Notes: generated from the letters alone by a model not told the origin. Positions 10,701 to 22,640 are shown, counted from the first letter of the stretch. The stretch: 64,000 nt of DNA from Pomphorhynchus laevis (GCA_012934845.2 WNNJ02000424.1:1-64000), one strand, 5' to 3'. A program made the numbers and translations.

Positions 10701-13700
10701 TCAAAGTTGAACCTAGATTGAACACAGTTGATTGCTCACTTTCATTCATAAATGCTAGCCATTTCAAAAATGTGTTGATGCTTGTTCATGTTGCGTAGTT
10801 GCAACGAGCTTTTTGAGGTAAGATTTGAGCGGTACGTTCTTTGTGCTTTACTTCTTTACTCAATCTTTTCCCTTTCGTTTTACGGCGATTTTTTCTGCCA
10901 TAAAATGAAAAAATGCAATAATTATGAAAAACATATATGTAAACTTTACAGCATTCAACCTTTACAGTTTGACCGTTGTAAAGCTCGTAACTGTAATGTT
11001 AAGTGCGACTGGTGGAGCTGCCTACCAGTCGTATCATCAAGCCGATTGCACAAATGGTATATCTTAAATACGATTTGTCATACACTTATCTTCTAGATTC
11101 TGTCACAAAGAATCTGTTTCTTCTTGATTATAGCATCTTCACTGATTATATGAGGAAAATGACCCCACAATGGATGCTCTTATAAATAAAAAGTTGCTTC
11201 TAAAAAGCTTGTGTTCATTAAAAATATTATAAAAACTCATATTATGATATTCTATTAATATTATATTTTTATATGAAATTCTAGTATTATATATTTAAAT
11301 GTTTTATATTTGAATTTATTATAAACAATTAAAATATAATATTTTATTGAAATATTTAATAAAATTTTCAAAATTCATCATCGACTATAAAATAACGTTA
11401 TTTTTGAAAAAAATAACGTTATAAAAACTTTTCATTATTTAAAAATTCAATCAAAAGTAAATCAATTTTAATCATTTTGGTGATTTTCAAATACCAATTA
11501 TTACCTGATATTATGTTAAGTAGATATTGCGTCAAGTATATTAAGTGATTATATTATGTCATATTTTAGCCTTATTCTGAACAAATTCTGCAAATACTAA
11601 AAAAGCACATCGGTCCACTTAAGAGGTAAAAAGTTCTAAATAATTTAAATGATTGTATATTTTCATTTGTCGACAATGCGTAGACCTAATACTTCCAAAT
11701 TAACTGTAACATGCTTTTGTAAATCGAAGATTTTGGAAGCTAATAAAAACATTGATCTCTGGAAATTTATTAACCACTTAACAATCCAACAGAAATCCAA
11801 AATGAATAATTTTGATATTTCGTTATTGTTAAATTCATTGAATGTAAACATGGAATTTATATCTACCAAGAAACAACAACATTTACAGAATACTGTCGCT
11901 GGTGATACAAGTGATATCTTCCAGATGTTAATATCTTCAGAATCTACAATACCCGCGATGAATACAGCAGCGAACTCTAATAATTGGAGTCAAGCTTTAT
12001 TCTTATCAATGCTTTGTGGCAATGTTGAAGAACAACGAATTATCATGTTAAGGTAAAATGTACAACTTGTATTAGATATTTTTAAATTTTTATTTTATCT
12101 TTATTCAAAATATTAAAATTTGCTAATTATGCTTTTTCTTATTTTCTATAGATTTGTTGATTCTTTGGATCAATCCCTACCCATAGCAACATATTATAAT
12201 CTTATTTTGGGACGTATACCACCATCCTTTAAGGTAAGTGCCAGATTTAAGTTGACACTTTTTATTAAATTATTATCGCAGAAACCAGAATATCTTACTG
12301 AAGGGCGTTGGAAACATCATCTAGCCGTACTTGCTTCATTGGATAAATCCTCAGTTCCTTCTGATATATTTAAAGAATCCTTATATTTATTGTGCTCGAA
12401 CTTAAGTAAGTTTGAAAGTTGTCTAATTTGTATGTTTAAACGAATCGAAAGTTTTGCTTTTAATTGATGTGCTATTATCCTGTGATATAATAAATCTTTA
12501 TTGCTGTTAAAAATACGGCTAACTTTGAAAGAGTTCTCATTCTATCATATGAAATGTTATACCTGCCACGTTTTATACAGAAGGCCCATTTTGTAAAAAA
12601 AGATAATATTATGCTCAGTAAAAGAGCAGATTTTAATTTAAAAATATCATATTAGTAAACAATTAGAATTTTTAAAAGTAAAATTTACAGCTCGGCATCA
12701 AATCTAATGGCATAATGCTCATTTTCAAAATGTAGAAATTTAGTTGAATTGAGCCACAGATATTTAATTTTTAAATTAATTTTCCCGATGTTTCAAATTA
12801 AAGTTTTAATTTGACTTATTAGAGACAATATTCGGTTTAATGTTCATTTTAGTGCCAATATTGTGCATTTTATCGACTACGGTATACTAAAATGAACTTT
12901 GTTTGACTTCAGTATTTGGCCATTAACTAAAATACACGTTTAATGTACTATATACGTACTCAATACATTATTTGCCAACAACGAAACTGTAATGTGCATA
13001 GTTTTAATTCTTTGCGGCACTTAGAAATTTTATATAGATATCGGATTACTGTGTCTTTATTATGACATCTTAATTTATTCAGAATAAATTTCTCAACATA
13101 ATATAATTGGTTATAAAACTAATATTGATGATAAAGAAAGTATATATCTAGATATGAGCATAAAATTAACATAAATTTAAACAATTATTTAGTTATACCA
13201 CAAAGATGATATATTTAAATTTTCAAAAAAAGGTTTTTTATAAGACCGGTGCATATCATAATTTAAAAAATACAATACTTTAAATAATGAAATTTTAAGA
13301 ATTGTAAAAATATGTGATTATATTGGGTTTCTTCAAAATCATTTCAATAATTTAATAAATACATATTTTGACAGGTATATATTTCAAATAGGTTACTACA
13401 AAACAAAATCAAACAGAAAAAAGTAAAATTAAATCAACAAAATATTATTAATGAAAAATTTAATTGAAGAAAAATAAATAATATAAGAAAATTGTAATAT
13501 ATTTAAATTAACAAAATATTATTAAGAATAAATTTAAACAATAGATAATAAATAATATAATAAGATACTAGATAATCGATATTACTGCAATGTTTAGTCA
13601 ATTCATACAAATTGATTTTTATTAAAAATTTTAATTTTTAATATTTTAAATATATAAATAAAAATTATAAAAAACTGATATAACAATTCTCTATAAGGTT

Positions 13701-16700
13701 TAATCAATATGTAACGATAATATTAGAAACATAATTGGAACAGAATGCAATTGTTAAAGTCTTAGTTGTGATAAAATAAATAAACATATTGGTACCCATT
13801 ATCTAGAATTAATTGAAAATTGTGAATTAAGAAAGCTGCTATCAAAATGGTATAAATATAGATTAAATAAACACAACGACAAAAATAAAATTTACAATTC
13901 GTAATATATTAACTTAAATGCTTACTTTGGCAAGCTGATTAATAGTGAAAGCTCGAATATATCTAAGATAAACATTTGGATTATATATTTGATAAAATTA
14001 AAAATAAAATGAAAATAACAAACAATTATAAAAGGAAAGATAAAATTAATAAAGATATGCATACAGAACTCACTTATATATGTGTCAATAACTATAACGC
14101 CAATCTAACAAAAATTAAACCATCAAGTAAAAATAAATATATGGATAAAATTTAATTTATAGAATCCTGCAAATATTTTGATAAATCAAAAATTTTTAAA
14201 AGTAGGGACATCTATATTTAGACGAGTTAAAGGTGTTGCAATGGAAGGTAACCGTAGCCCAATTACAGCTGACTTGCTTTTAAGATTTATAGAATATGAA
14301 TTTGTTCATAACTGTTTAACAAAATCTAAACTATATAAATATATGAAATATATGTTTCGATACATTGATGATATATGTGCATTTAATTGTAATAATTTTT
14401 ATTCAATTAGTGAACAAATTTATCCAGAATGCCTTATTCTTAACAAAACCAATATTGATAATATAGAAGGTGTATATCTAGATATGAACATTAAATTAAC
14501 ATTAACTAAAACTACTATTAATTTATATCGTAAAGATGACATATTTAAATTTACAAGAAACATATTTTTGCATGAGCATTCATGCATACCATATAATATA
14601 AAATATAATACATTAAATAATGAAATTTTAAGAATTGCTACAATATGCAATGATTTTGGCTTCAAAATCATTTAAATAATTTAATAGATACATATTTTAA
14701 ACTAGGTTACTATAAAAATAACATCAAGCAGAAAATAGTAAAATATATAAATCAACACAATAATATAAAGAATAAATTTAAACTCGTAAGTGGCAAATTT
14801 TTATGGATGGATTAAAAATAATAAACTTTGTATTAGAATAAGATACTAGATAGTTTTATCAAAGGAAATGCATCATTAGCATGTATTCGAGCCCTCTGCT
14901 ATGTTGAATAGAGTAACAGGGGCCGAAACCTGATAACATAGCAGTTCCTCCTGATGACCTCTAATCCTTATTCTGATACATAGTTTGTTATCTGTTAGTC
15001 AATTCATAACAATTGATTTTTATCTTTAATTTCAGTTTATAATTCATCTTGATATAAATTATATCAAATCTTATAACAATTATTTATTATTAATTAATTT
15101 TTTATTATTTAACTATTTAGCATTTATTTTGCATTATTTTTAATTTGCAATATAAAATACGTAGACTCAGTTAGCTATCTAATTATCTAGTAAATATTTG
15201 TTTGTTATATTTTTTCATTCTTCATGAATACGTATCACTAGTCGATATACTAAAGATATTTAAAACAATACCGTATATAAGCTGCGATATATATTATGCT
15301 TTGTTCTGATGATATTAAAAATCTACATTTTATGTGAAAAACTTATTAATAATAATTTAATTCATTACTTACATTTATAAAAGTTCATTTATATATTGCG
15401 AATAAATAAGATATCAGCTTAATTCGTAACTTGATCATTTAGTCAGATCTAATAATATTATCGGATATCATTGCTGCCGGCTTCTACTACTCAACTCTTT
15501 TCACACGTTGGGTAAAGAAGAAGACCGAATGACGCTGTTGGGACAAGCCGGCTTAATTGACAGCGCAAGTTTTGAGTACATTAATTTATTTTGCCACATC
15601 ACTACATTTTATTGTTTTCAGTGATATTGAAAAATTGATAGAAAGTGAAGACATCTTAGATTCCTTTCAATTAACTGAGATCTATGAGTTTTCACAAAAC
15701 TGTACATTACCAACTCTAATGGTTGTTTTTAAAATCTTCAATTAATTATTCATATAACATTTAAAATTCAGCCGTTTAAAATAGCATTTGCCAGCATGCT
15801 ATATAAACATGGACTATACAAAAAAAGCTGGGAATACTGCGAATACATAGGAAAACATTTACTTAAACATTGGAATTCGAAATATGTATTTGATGTGTGT
15901 CGTCAAGCAATTGACAAACTGATTGAGGTGATTGACATCCTACTATTTATATTTATTTAGAGAATCATTATACTTTAGTCACGTTTTCAACATTAGGTGT
16001 TGAATTTATTGAAAGTTTCGATTACTTTATAAGATTTGATAAAATGGAAATTGCGAAATTTCGTAAAGCTTGATAGTTGTTGATTTATAGTTCTTCATTG
16101 TAATGAATAGAAAAAATTCATTATACTTGCTTGAAAATTAGCAGAAAAGTAAGGTCGTTTTAAGAATACATAGTTTCAGTATTTCTGAAATTGGTATTAT
16201 TACCGTAAAAACGAAGGGTACATGTAACGAAAGATTTTTTACAAAAGTATTTAGCCACGAAAATTTTTGGAAAATGAAAGAAAATTAAAGTATACTTTTT
16301 TAATAATAAAAATGTTCGTTAAACAAAATCGTAAAAATCTTATACTATTGAAATAACAAGAATTTTATTTATGTAAACTTCCACTCTTCGTAGTTTATAT
16401 TTAATAAGCATATTCAACATTATACGAAGTCTTAGCGAATGTTAAAATTTGTGTTATATGGCTGATTTGTTGCTTTTGATGAAATATCTGTCAAATAGGG
16501 ATGTTGCTATTGAGTAGGATTGCTTTTTCTCGATTGAAATGAATTGTGGAATACAATGCGTTTAATGTTAAATAAGTTGCATTATACCGACCTTAAGCTC
16601 CACATATTATTTATCAGAATGTAGTAATTTCGTCCAATATCACTATAGTTTTTTTTTCCAGAAAATACTCAATTACGTACGAGTATCAGCAATACACTGC

Positions 16701-19700
16701 GATTCAAGTTATTTCCACAGTCTTACTACAAAAGCTGTTAAAACTAATTAGTATTTTTTTCATTTATAAATATTTATTTTTAATTAAAAGTATTTTAATA
16801 AATTACGAATTATTCGAATGCTTAAAAATAATATTATAGTCGAAAGTACAATATATTTTTTAAATTATTGTTTCTTGTCAAATTATAATATTCTTAATTA
16901 TTACCGTTGACTGAAAATTCAGGTAACTTACAAGCTTTTGCCATTCGTAAGGAATAATCTCTATAGCAATACCGAATGGATTCCACAATTGACAAAGCTG
17001 TACACTCTATCCGTATGACATGTTTTATTATTTTTATATTGCATTTACTTTTGATTTAGAAGCTATACCGCACTGATAATAGAGTGTCATATTATGGATA
17101 TGATATTGACGCTAAATCTGAAGTTAAAAATATTAAATATGTTGAGATACAAAATAAAATGCATAAAGACCCTCGTGCAACATTACCTTTTGACTTTAAA
17201 CTTCAATCACGATTTTCCGACTCTCAACACAAATCAAGAGCTGATCATAGTTGTATGTTAATAATATATTTATCTCACATTTTAACGTATGCAGATTAAA
17301 TTTAAATTATGCAGGTTTTCTTTTTAAAATGTATTTAATGAGGAAATCAAACAAGTCTTAAATCATAATCGTAGTAGAACTCTGAATAAAGTTGGACTTT
17401 ATAATACATTCTGCTATATCTGATTTTGTTATAATTTAAAAAATATTGTGTATAATATACACAATATCAATAGCTTTTTAACCCGACAAAAAATGTATTA
17501 ATCGTTCGTTTTGTTTACAATACACTTTTTACATACTTTAGTTCCAAACCTTAACGAAACGAATGCTCAAGAAATATCTAAAGAACACGAACCGACTGCT
17601 CCGAAACAGCAAGAATTGGTTGAACATCCGTATTTAAATAACATAGCTAACAGCATATTAGTACCAGATATAGGTTTGTGTGCTTACATATGTATTTAAA
17701 ACCTACATACTGTATTTAGAAGACACTGCTAAACATGTAGAAAATTTAGAAAAAGAGGTTTTATATTTTTTTTATTTTTTAAATGATTTATGTTAAAGTT
17801 TGCTTTTAGAATGGTGATGTTGAAAAGTTGACTTATACTCAACCACAGAAGACATCACTTATCAAAAGAAAATTTGGTAATAATTATTTAAAGCCTGTAA
17901 ACCCAGTTCACTTACCTGATGATGACACTTCAAAGGTATTTTAATTATTGCTGCATTTGAAATATAGATACAATCGCTTTTAATTATTGTTAAAATAGTT
18001 TACCCTTTAGCTTTAACCCTTTCGCTTTATAACTTTCTTTAATTCGCGAAAAACTTTATTTGAGTTCTTTTATTCTTCGTAACCTTCAACGTATTCACAG
18101 AATAGTTAGTCACACATTTGCAGACAACTTATTTCCTCACTAACCATCCTTTAACTTTACTAATCGTGTACCACCACTGACGCTTCGATCATATTTCTTC
18201 CGTCTTTTGATTCTCAATTGGCTAAGCATTTCTCAACGCGCAACTATGCGCTTTTTATTTCTTGTTTATCGTTTTTGTAGATTCGACTTATTATAATATA
18301 TTTAAATTCTTTCATATAACTTAATCCATTAAACTTCTCAAACTCAACGCTTAAGTAACTCAAGTCTCATAGCCATTATTCGATATTTTACTTTTTATGG
18401 CCATCACGCATACCATGTTTCTGAGCCACTTGCTCAGAACCGCCTTTATATTTACATTCGCTCTTCGTTTATATTTCATTCCTTTAAGCAGCTCATTACA
18501 ATCTCATTTTGCCCTCGACAAAGTTCTAGCTGATCATTATTCATTTCACATCTGCCCTGGTTTATAAATCTTGTCAATTAAACTAACATTTATAGAAGGA
18601 AATACTAACGATAAACCTGACATGTTGCATTCTTTTCATATTTATTGCCAACCAATTCTCAAGTTCACCACAATTCTTCTCTACTACAATTCTCAATAAA
18701 CACTACTAACTCAAATTTTCACATCCACTTTCCACAAACATCTTGCATGCGCTGTTCACTTCAATATTCAATAATTGTACAATCTCTATATCCTGCCGAC
18801 ACTTCTATCTTCATTCATTTTTTGACATTTTCATAAACTTAATTCTCTAATCATCCCAATTCATCCACTATCAGATACGCATATCTACTTTTCACATGAC
18901 ACTTCACCTCGCGTCTATATCGTTAACAATGACCTTCACTATTCATCTCATCTTATTCAACGTCCACTCTATCGATACTAGTCATCAACTACCTAACTCT
19001 TATCTATTACTCCGTTGTACACCCCACACTTCTGAACTTCTCGCATAGATATTAGCTCAGCTTGCTCAATCATCAAGCAGAATAAACTGCCTTTCGAATC
19101 TTACAAATCCAATGTACATAATTTCATTTTTTCATTGTTTAAATCGCTAAATATAGACTGAAAGTTGCTCTGGACACATCTACCACCTAAAGTTAATTCT
19201 ATTTTTTTCTGTTGTTAGCGAATAGTGTGTATTTTTGATAACGTTTCTCTCTCTGCTTTTACCACAAAATAAAAACAAGTTCTTCAATACAACCCGTAAA
19301 GTCCACCACTATATCCTATACTATATCCACTACTATATCCGCTTCTACAAACCCTCTACTAAGGTCCCTACTAACTTATTAAGTTTACAACTATATACGC
19401 AGCATTACAAGTGATGTCTTCTTAGAAGCATCATCTTATTACTTAAAGCAGAAAGTGTAAAAGTTGATATTCAGATCAACTTTACAGATCAATATCAGTT
19501 CAGATAAACTAATATTCTTATCATTACGCTAATAGGATTCGTATCTTTTCTTTTTCATCATTATTTGAATATTCATATATTTTTTATTTATAATATAATG
19601 CTCTTAAAAAGTGTAGAATGTTTTATTAGTTTTAGAGTAACTTTCGAAGTTTAACTTTTTTATTCAGTAAAATACATCAAAATTTTTTATTACGAAATAT

Positions 19701-20010
19701 GAGTACATTAATCATCACGATGTTATATTGTTTATATAAACATATAAAGAATTATTTTTATCATATTCACAAACATTACTCAAATTTGCTTTAGATGGTA
19801 TATGACGAAGAAAGAAAAAAATGGATTGATACAAGCACTCCAGACGCTGATGATGATTCAAAATCTGGATCTATCCTTTTTCCAGTTCCTTCCAAATGTG
19901 AATTTACTAAATCTATTAAAAATAACACTTCGCATACTTTGATCGGATCAAAATTTGGATCTGTCAAATATTGGCAGCAAACAAAAAGAGGCATATTATT
20001 ACCACCTTGA
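7711..20010 (+). CDS. SEC16, COPII coat assembly scaffold (copy 1)
   Basis: SEC16 is a peripheral ER-membrane protein that marks ER exit sites and organises Sec23/24 and Sec13/31. Exons read by splice sites and phase: 7711-7849, 9770-9901, 9958-10135, 11570-11625, 11684-12052, 12152-12233, 12282-12405, 15443-15575, 15622-15721, 15772-15927, 16662-16736, 16923-17012, 17060-17252, 17542-17673, 17720-17757, 17810-17935, 19795-20010 (TGA). Every junction keeps phase, giving about 778 residues from this exon on. Family signatures are NNWSQALFLSML, YYNLILGRIPPSF and GRWKHHLAVLAS in the ACE1 helical domain, and PDDDTSKMVYDEERKKWID near the C-terminus, the motif conserved across SEC16 proteins. The N-terminal part is Tyr/Gln/Pro-rich. 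The protein is much shorter than vertebrate SEC16A, nearer the SEC16B size class. The true start is not certain. Confidence 0.85.
8040..8710 (-). mobile_element. PLE-A (Penelope-like) fragment in SEC16 intron
   Basis: On the minus strand, about 8700-8380 encodes a Penelope-type reverse transcriptase piece with NICTYDFSTLYAN (motif A region). It is followed by a terminal segment at 8160-8040 that matches the PLE-A end at 14850-14990, including its stem-loop. The element is internally rearranged and clearly broken. The same insertion is in SEC16 copy 2, so it predates the duplication. Confidence 0.7.
9100..9215. repeat. Nested inverted repeats in intron
   Basis: GAGAT at 9119 pairs with ATCTC at 9181, CTACCTC at 9127 with GAGGTAG at 9174, and TCTCA-GGAA-TGAGA forms an inner tetraloop hairpin at 9156-9169. 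The set is nested and would fold into one branched RNA. It is intact in the second copy, at about 30877-30943. The surrounding stretch is less AT-rich than the intron. Function unknown. Confidence 0.6.
10490..11190. other. Unassigned, less AT-rich intron segment
   Basis: This part of the intron between exons 10135 and 11570 has a higher G+C content than its flanks and several partial open frames, for example 10782-11096 (104 codons) and 11003-11185 ending MTPQWMLL. It contains splice-like signals (GAGGTAAGAT at 10814; a TTTACAG at about 10965). I recognise no domain. It could be remains of an inserted gene or transposon. It is duplicated almost unchanged in copy 2. Confidence 0.4.
11570..12405 (+). 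CDS. SEC16 copy 1: first half of the ACE1 domain (4 exons)
   Basis: These exons encode PYSEQILQILKKHIGPLKR, then a 123-residue exon ending NVEEQRIIMLR, then RFVDSLDQSLPIATYYNL and the RWKHHLAVLAS segment. In other SEC16 proteins this is the helical region that pairs with Sec13. The 48-nt intron 12234-12281 has GTAAGT and ATCGCAG ends, is a multiple of three and holds no stop, so retention would add 16 residues without breaking the frame. Confidence 0.85.
12460..13640. other. Intron segment with a decayed PLE-A piece
   Basis: About 13080-13500 matches the PLE-A coding strand at low identity, for example a TATATCTAGATATGA block like the one at 14473. About 12736-13645 has no counterpart in copy 2. 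The remainder shows no gene. Confidence 0.55.
13650..14985 (+). mobile_element. PLE-A (Penelope-like retroelement) in SEC16 intron
   Basis: The reverse-transcriptase C-terminal half is readable at 14178-14675. It has FRRVKGVAMEGNRSPITADL (the motif B region), MFRYIDDICAF (motif C with the catalytic aspartates) and YLDMNIKLTL, followed by LYRKDDIFKF, an order seen in Penelope-like elements. No GIY-YIG domain is visible. The element ends in a stem-loop at 14896-14944. The 5' part is decayed, so the element is broken. It is shared with copy 2 at 34495-35831. Confidence 0.75.
14896..14944 (+). ncRNA. PLE-A terminal stem-loop, ribozyme-like
   Basis: The arms CTGCTATGTT and AACATAGCAG enclose a 29-nt loop that ends GGGGCCGAAACCTGAT. 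The stem is kept at 35742-35790, 59943-59992 and, inverted, 8073-8119, with changes that preserve pairing as G-U. Penelope-like elements are known to carry type I hammerhead ribozymes. The CGAAAC box sits where a hammerhead would have it, but the CUGAUGA box is poor, so I call it only ribozyme-like. Confidence 0.45.
15443..15927 (+). CDS. SEC16 copy 1: second half of the ACE1 domain (3 exons)
   Basis: Exon 15443-15575 reads NIIGYHCCRLLLLNS and ends RMTLLGQAGLIDSASF. A 46-nt intron leads to DIEKLIESEDILDSFQLTEI, and a 50-nt intron leads to PFKIAFASMLYKHGLYKKSW. This aligns by order and spacing with the SEC16 stretch that runs from AAHFCYL through LVLLG to the FKFIYACRLAE helix. The donor GTTGTT at 15722 is weak, but phase and homology support it. 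Confidence 0.8.
15928..16661 (+). other. 734-nt intron, copy 1 only at this length
   Basis: The intron runs from GTGATT to a strong acceptor, TTTTTTTTTCCAG. In copy 2 the matching intron is only 79 nt, because about 657 bp ending at this acceptor are absent. I recognise no element in the extra sequence. Confidence 0.65.
17936..19794 (+). other. Long intron with G-poor, C-rich coding strand
   Basis: From about 18000 to 19550 the plus strand is conspicuously poor in G and rich in C, A and T, unlike the rest of the window. Near 19310-19350 it includes a CTATATCCACTACTATATCC repeat. There is no long open frame with a recognisable motif on either strand. The same tract is in copy 2 at 38103-39961, so it predates the duplication. 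Confidence 0.75.
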
Positions 20011-20425
20011 TCAATAAGTTAAAATTATTTAACAACTAATCTACCTGCAAACTGATTTATGAAAACAGAGATATTCATTGGTTACCATATTTTATTTTTA
20101 AAAAATTGTAATTGATTTTGGAAATGTGTATTTTGTTTTGATATTTTGTAAATAATTCATAATTATACATTTAATATATACGAATGTATAAATGTATACC
20201 TTGTTCGTGTTTTATTCGATTTTAATTTGTGTTACTTACTGGATGATTGAAATGAGAAATAATTTACAAGTTAACTTCGATTTTCACAACAACAAACACA
20301 TTTTAAAAACAGGAATGATTGAAATTATATAAATCACTTGTTTCAGAAAGTTATTGGATAAAAACGTTTTGAACGTAAAAGTTTGTACTAGCAAAGAGGC
20401 TCAATTAAAAGTTCACAAAAATGGC
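20011..20425 (+). terminator. SEC16 copy 1 3' UTR and flank
   Basis: After the TGA at 20008 the sequence is AT-rich without a canonical AATAAA nearby. Variant signals (AATATATA near 20170) precede a GT-rich TTGTTCGTGTTTT at about 20200, a plausible poly(A) site. Copy 2 retains the same arrangement at about 40178-40390. Confidence 0.35.
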
Positions 20426-20929
20426 ACATAAAATTGTGCACGTAATGGAATGAAATTTTGACGAAAACACAACTCAGGAACAAACCGTTTAGTTGCGACA
20501 GTTTACAGAAACAAAAATTTTAAATTACTGAAATCCGTGTATTGCAAACAATAGTCTAGAAAAAGGTATCTTTACTTATAAAGCAACCATTCGGCATCTG
20601 AGGGACGTTGTGTTGTGTTTAGTGAAGATTCAAGTATCACATCAAATTACTGAGTTGCCGTATTTCATACGATATTAAAAAATAAAGAAATGATTAATAA
20701 TTAAATAAGATTTTATACAATCAGATGTATAAGAATGATGGGATCTTGCGTATCATCTCCCCATGGACGGATAATACACAAGTCTAAAATTTGTAATAAA
20801 AATACCGATGTATTTCTATACGGAAATCATATGAAGATTATCTTTAATGAGAATTGAGGAACAATTATCTTTTTTAAGACAATAAACGATTTTTTAAAGT
20901 GCAGTTGTGTAGTCAATAAAGCCTATAAG

Positions 20930-21560
20930 GAGTAACAGTTCTTTGCTGTAATTAAGAATATCTCTTCAGAATTGCATTGAACATATGCATATATGGAGTT
21001 GGTCGGCATGAAAAAGACAATATGAAAGATCATTAATAGATTTCTGAAGTTTTTAAGGTAATTGTGCTATAAATATAATCAATAATCATGTAATCTTGGG
21101 TGAAGAGAAGATTATTTGCCAAATTGATGAAACATGCTTTTATCATAAACAAAGGTTTATCAGAAAGCGGTCATCTGGTGACCAGATATTAATATTTTGG
21201 TTCGTGGGTACTTCTTATTCCCATGCTCGAGGATATATTGAGATCCTTCAATACCGGATGAGGAAGTCCTTGATACCAATAATCGATAAAGTTCTAGCAC
21301 CACTCCCTCTAATACATAGCGACGAGTTGGCTGCATGTAGAAGTACTAATTCTGATTTGTATAAACATGGTAAAGTCAAGGATAAACTCTATTTTATAGA
21401 TCCAAAAACTCGGGCTCATACCCAAAATATTAAGTCTTACCGGAAACTATTAATCGACCCAACATAGTAGCGGGGTCAAATACGCGCTACTGAAGTATTT
21501 CCTTTGAAGAAATTTGATTATTTGGAGTACCTTATTCTAATACAAAGCATATTGTCTATT
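20930..21560 (+). mobile_element. Merlin-type DNA transposon remnant
   Basis: Positions 21096-21467 encode 123 residues of an IS1016/ISXO2-type DDE transposase: CQIDETCFYHKQRF holds the first Asp, LPLIHSDELAAC the second, and FIDPKTRAHTQNIKSYRKLL covers the third catalytic position, where Lys stands in place of the usual Glu. The N-terminal zinc-binding part is absent. Terminal inverted repeats are not evident. The fragment is inactive by truncation and by loss of the third acidic residue. A 3' remnant survives in unit 2 at 44213-44300. Confidence 0.8.
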
Positions 21561-21569
21561 GTCCAATTC

Positions 21570-22640
21570 GGTATTTTGTATATTGTAAAATTATAAGAAA
21601 AAATGCCATAAGCCTGATGGAAAATTTGCTGAAGAATAATGCCGTATGAAGACTACAGAGTTTGTGTAATTCTGACAGATGTTGCATTATCGGGAAAACA
21701 ATGTCCACAGTTCAATAATACTTTGTCAATAGAACAAATCAGATAATAGCTTGTTAGTAGAATAAATTGTATAGTTAAACAAGAGAACAAAGTGTGTCTT
21801 TTTTAAAAGTTACAAACGAACTTAAATAACGCGGTAATTTAAAATGAGAAATGTTAAGAACGAAAAATATTGCGTATTCAAATAATTTTTCGCGAGAACA
21901 AATTATCTATTAGCACAATTTCAAACTTGATTGTTACTGCAATTTCGTTAATCTTTTGCGAGATTTTTACTGTGATGTTATACTGCATAACATAAAAGTA
22001 TAAATAATCTCAAAATGAATTACATATGACATTTAAAAAAACGAATTTATATTTGAAAAATATATTTATAGCTGATCGGCTATTCATAATCGATTCCTAA
22101 TACGAGTACTTTTATTTTATTAAAAAAATGTTTTTTTTAAAAGTATAAATACTTTCTACAATGAGTCATACATATAGTATTTTACATATAAAAAGATTGC
22201 AGTGTTTTATATCGTAATTATATAAGAATATTTCAAATTGTACAAATTGACACTATTGCAGAAAAACAACTGATTAAATATGTACATTCAACTCTTTCAA
22301 TTCATAGCTTGTAACTTATTTTGATGAATCATAATGTAGTATTTTTCAAATAAATTATTCAAAGTTTAATAATCTTAATTTTATTATAACATTTGAAATT
22401 CATTAATTAGTGACACCATGTCACTTCTTGACGACCTTTTTAGTAGCGAAATGATGGAGTACTAGGCATCACTCAACAGTAGAATGAAGTATGCACTGGC
22501 CGTTACGGTTACTTGTGCGAAAGGGTGAATAAAGGCGGTTCAAACATTGCTATTCTCTATAAATGTCGAATAAATGTGGTCAGCTATTTCAAAATGGCAT
22601 TGGCCTTCATTTCAATTTCAACTGCAGAAAAACGATAAAA
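21570..22640. other. Repeat plus unassigned AT-rich sequence
   Basis: About 21575-21870 is the unbroken copy of the repeat split at 495-2490. From 21870 to 22640 I see no gene, only AT-rich sequence. Confidence 0.5.

Noticed and set aside
14420-14671. Minus-strand frame of 83 codons, also at 35266-35517
   Set aside because: Opposite-strand shadow of the PLE-A reverse transcriptase.
18645-18836. Plus-strand frame of 63 codons (also 38812-39003)
   Set aside because: It lies within the G-poor intron, where stop codons TAG and TGA are depleted by composition. No motif, and no splice link to SEC16 phases.
21096-21467. Host domesticated transposase
   Set aside because: It lacks the N-terminal part and the third acidic residue, is truncated further in unit 2, and shows no splice structure.
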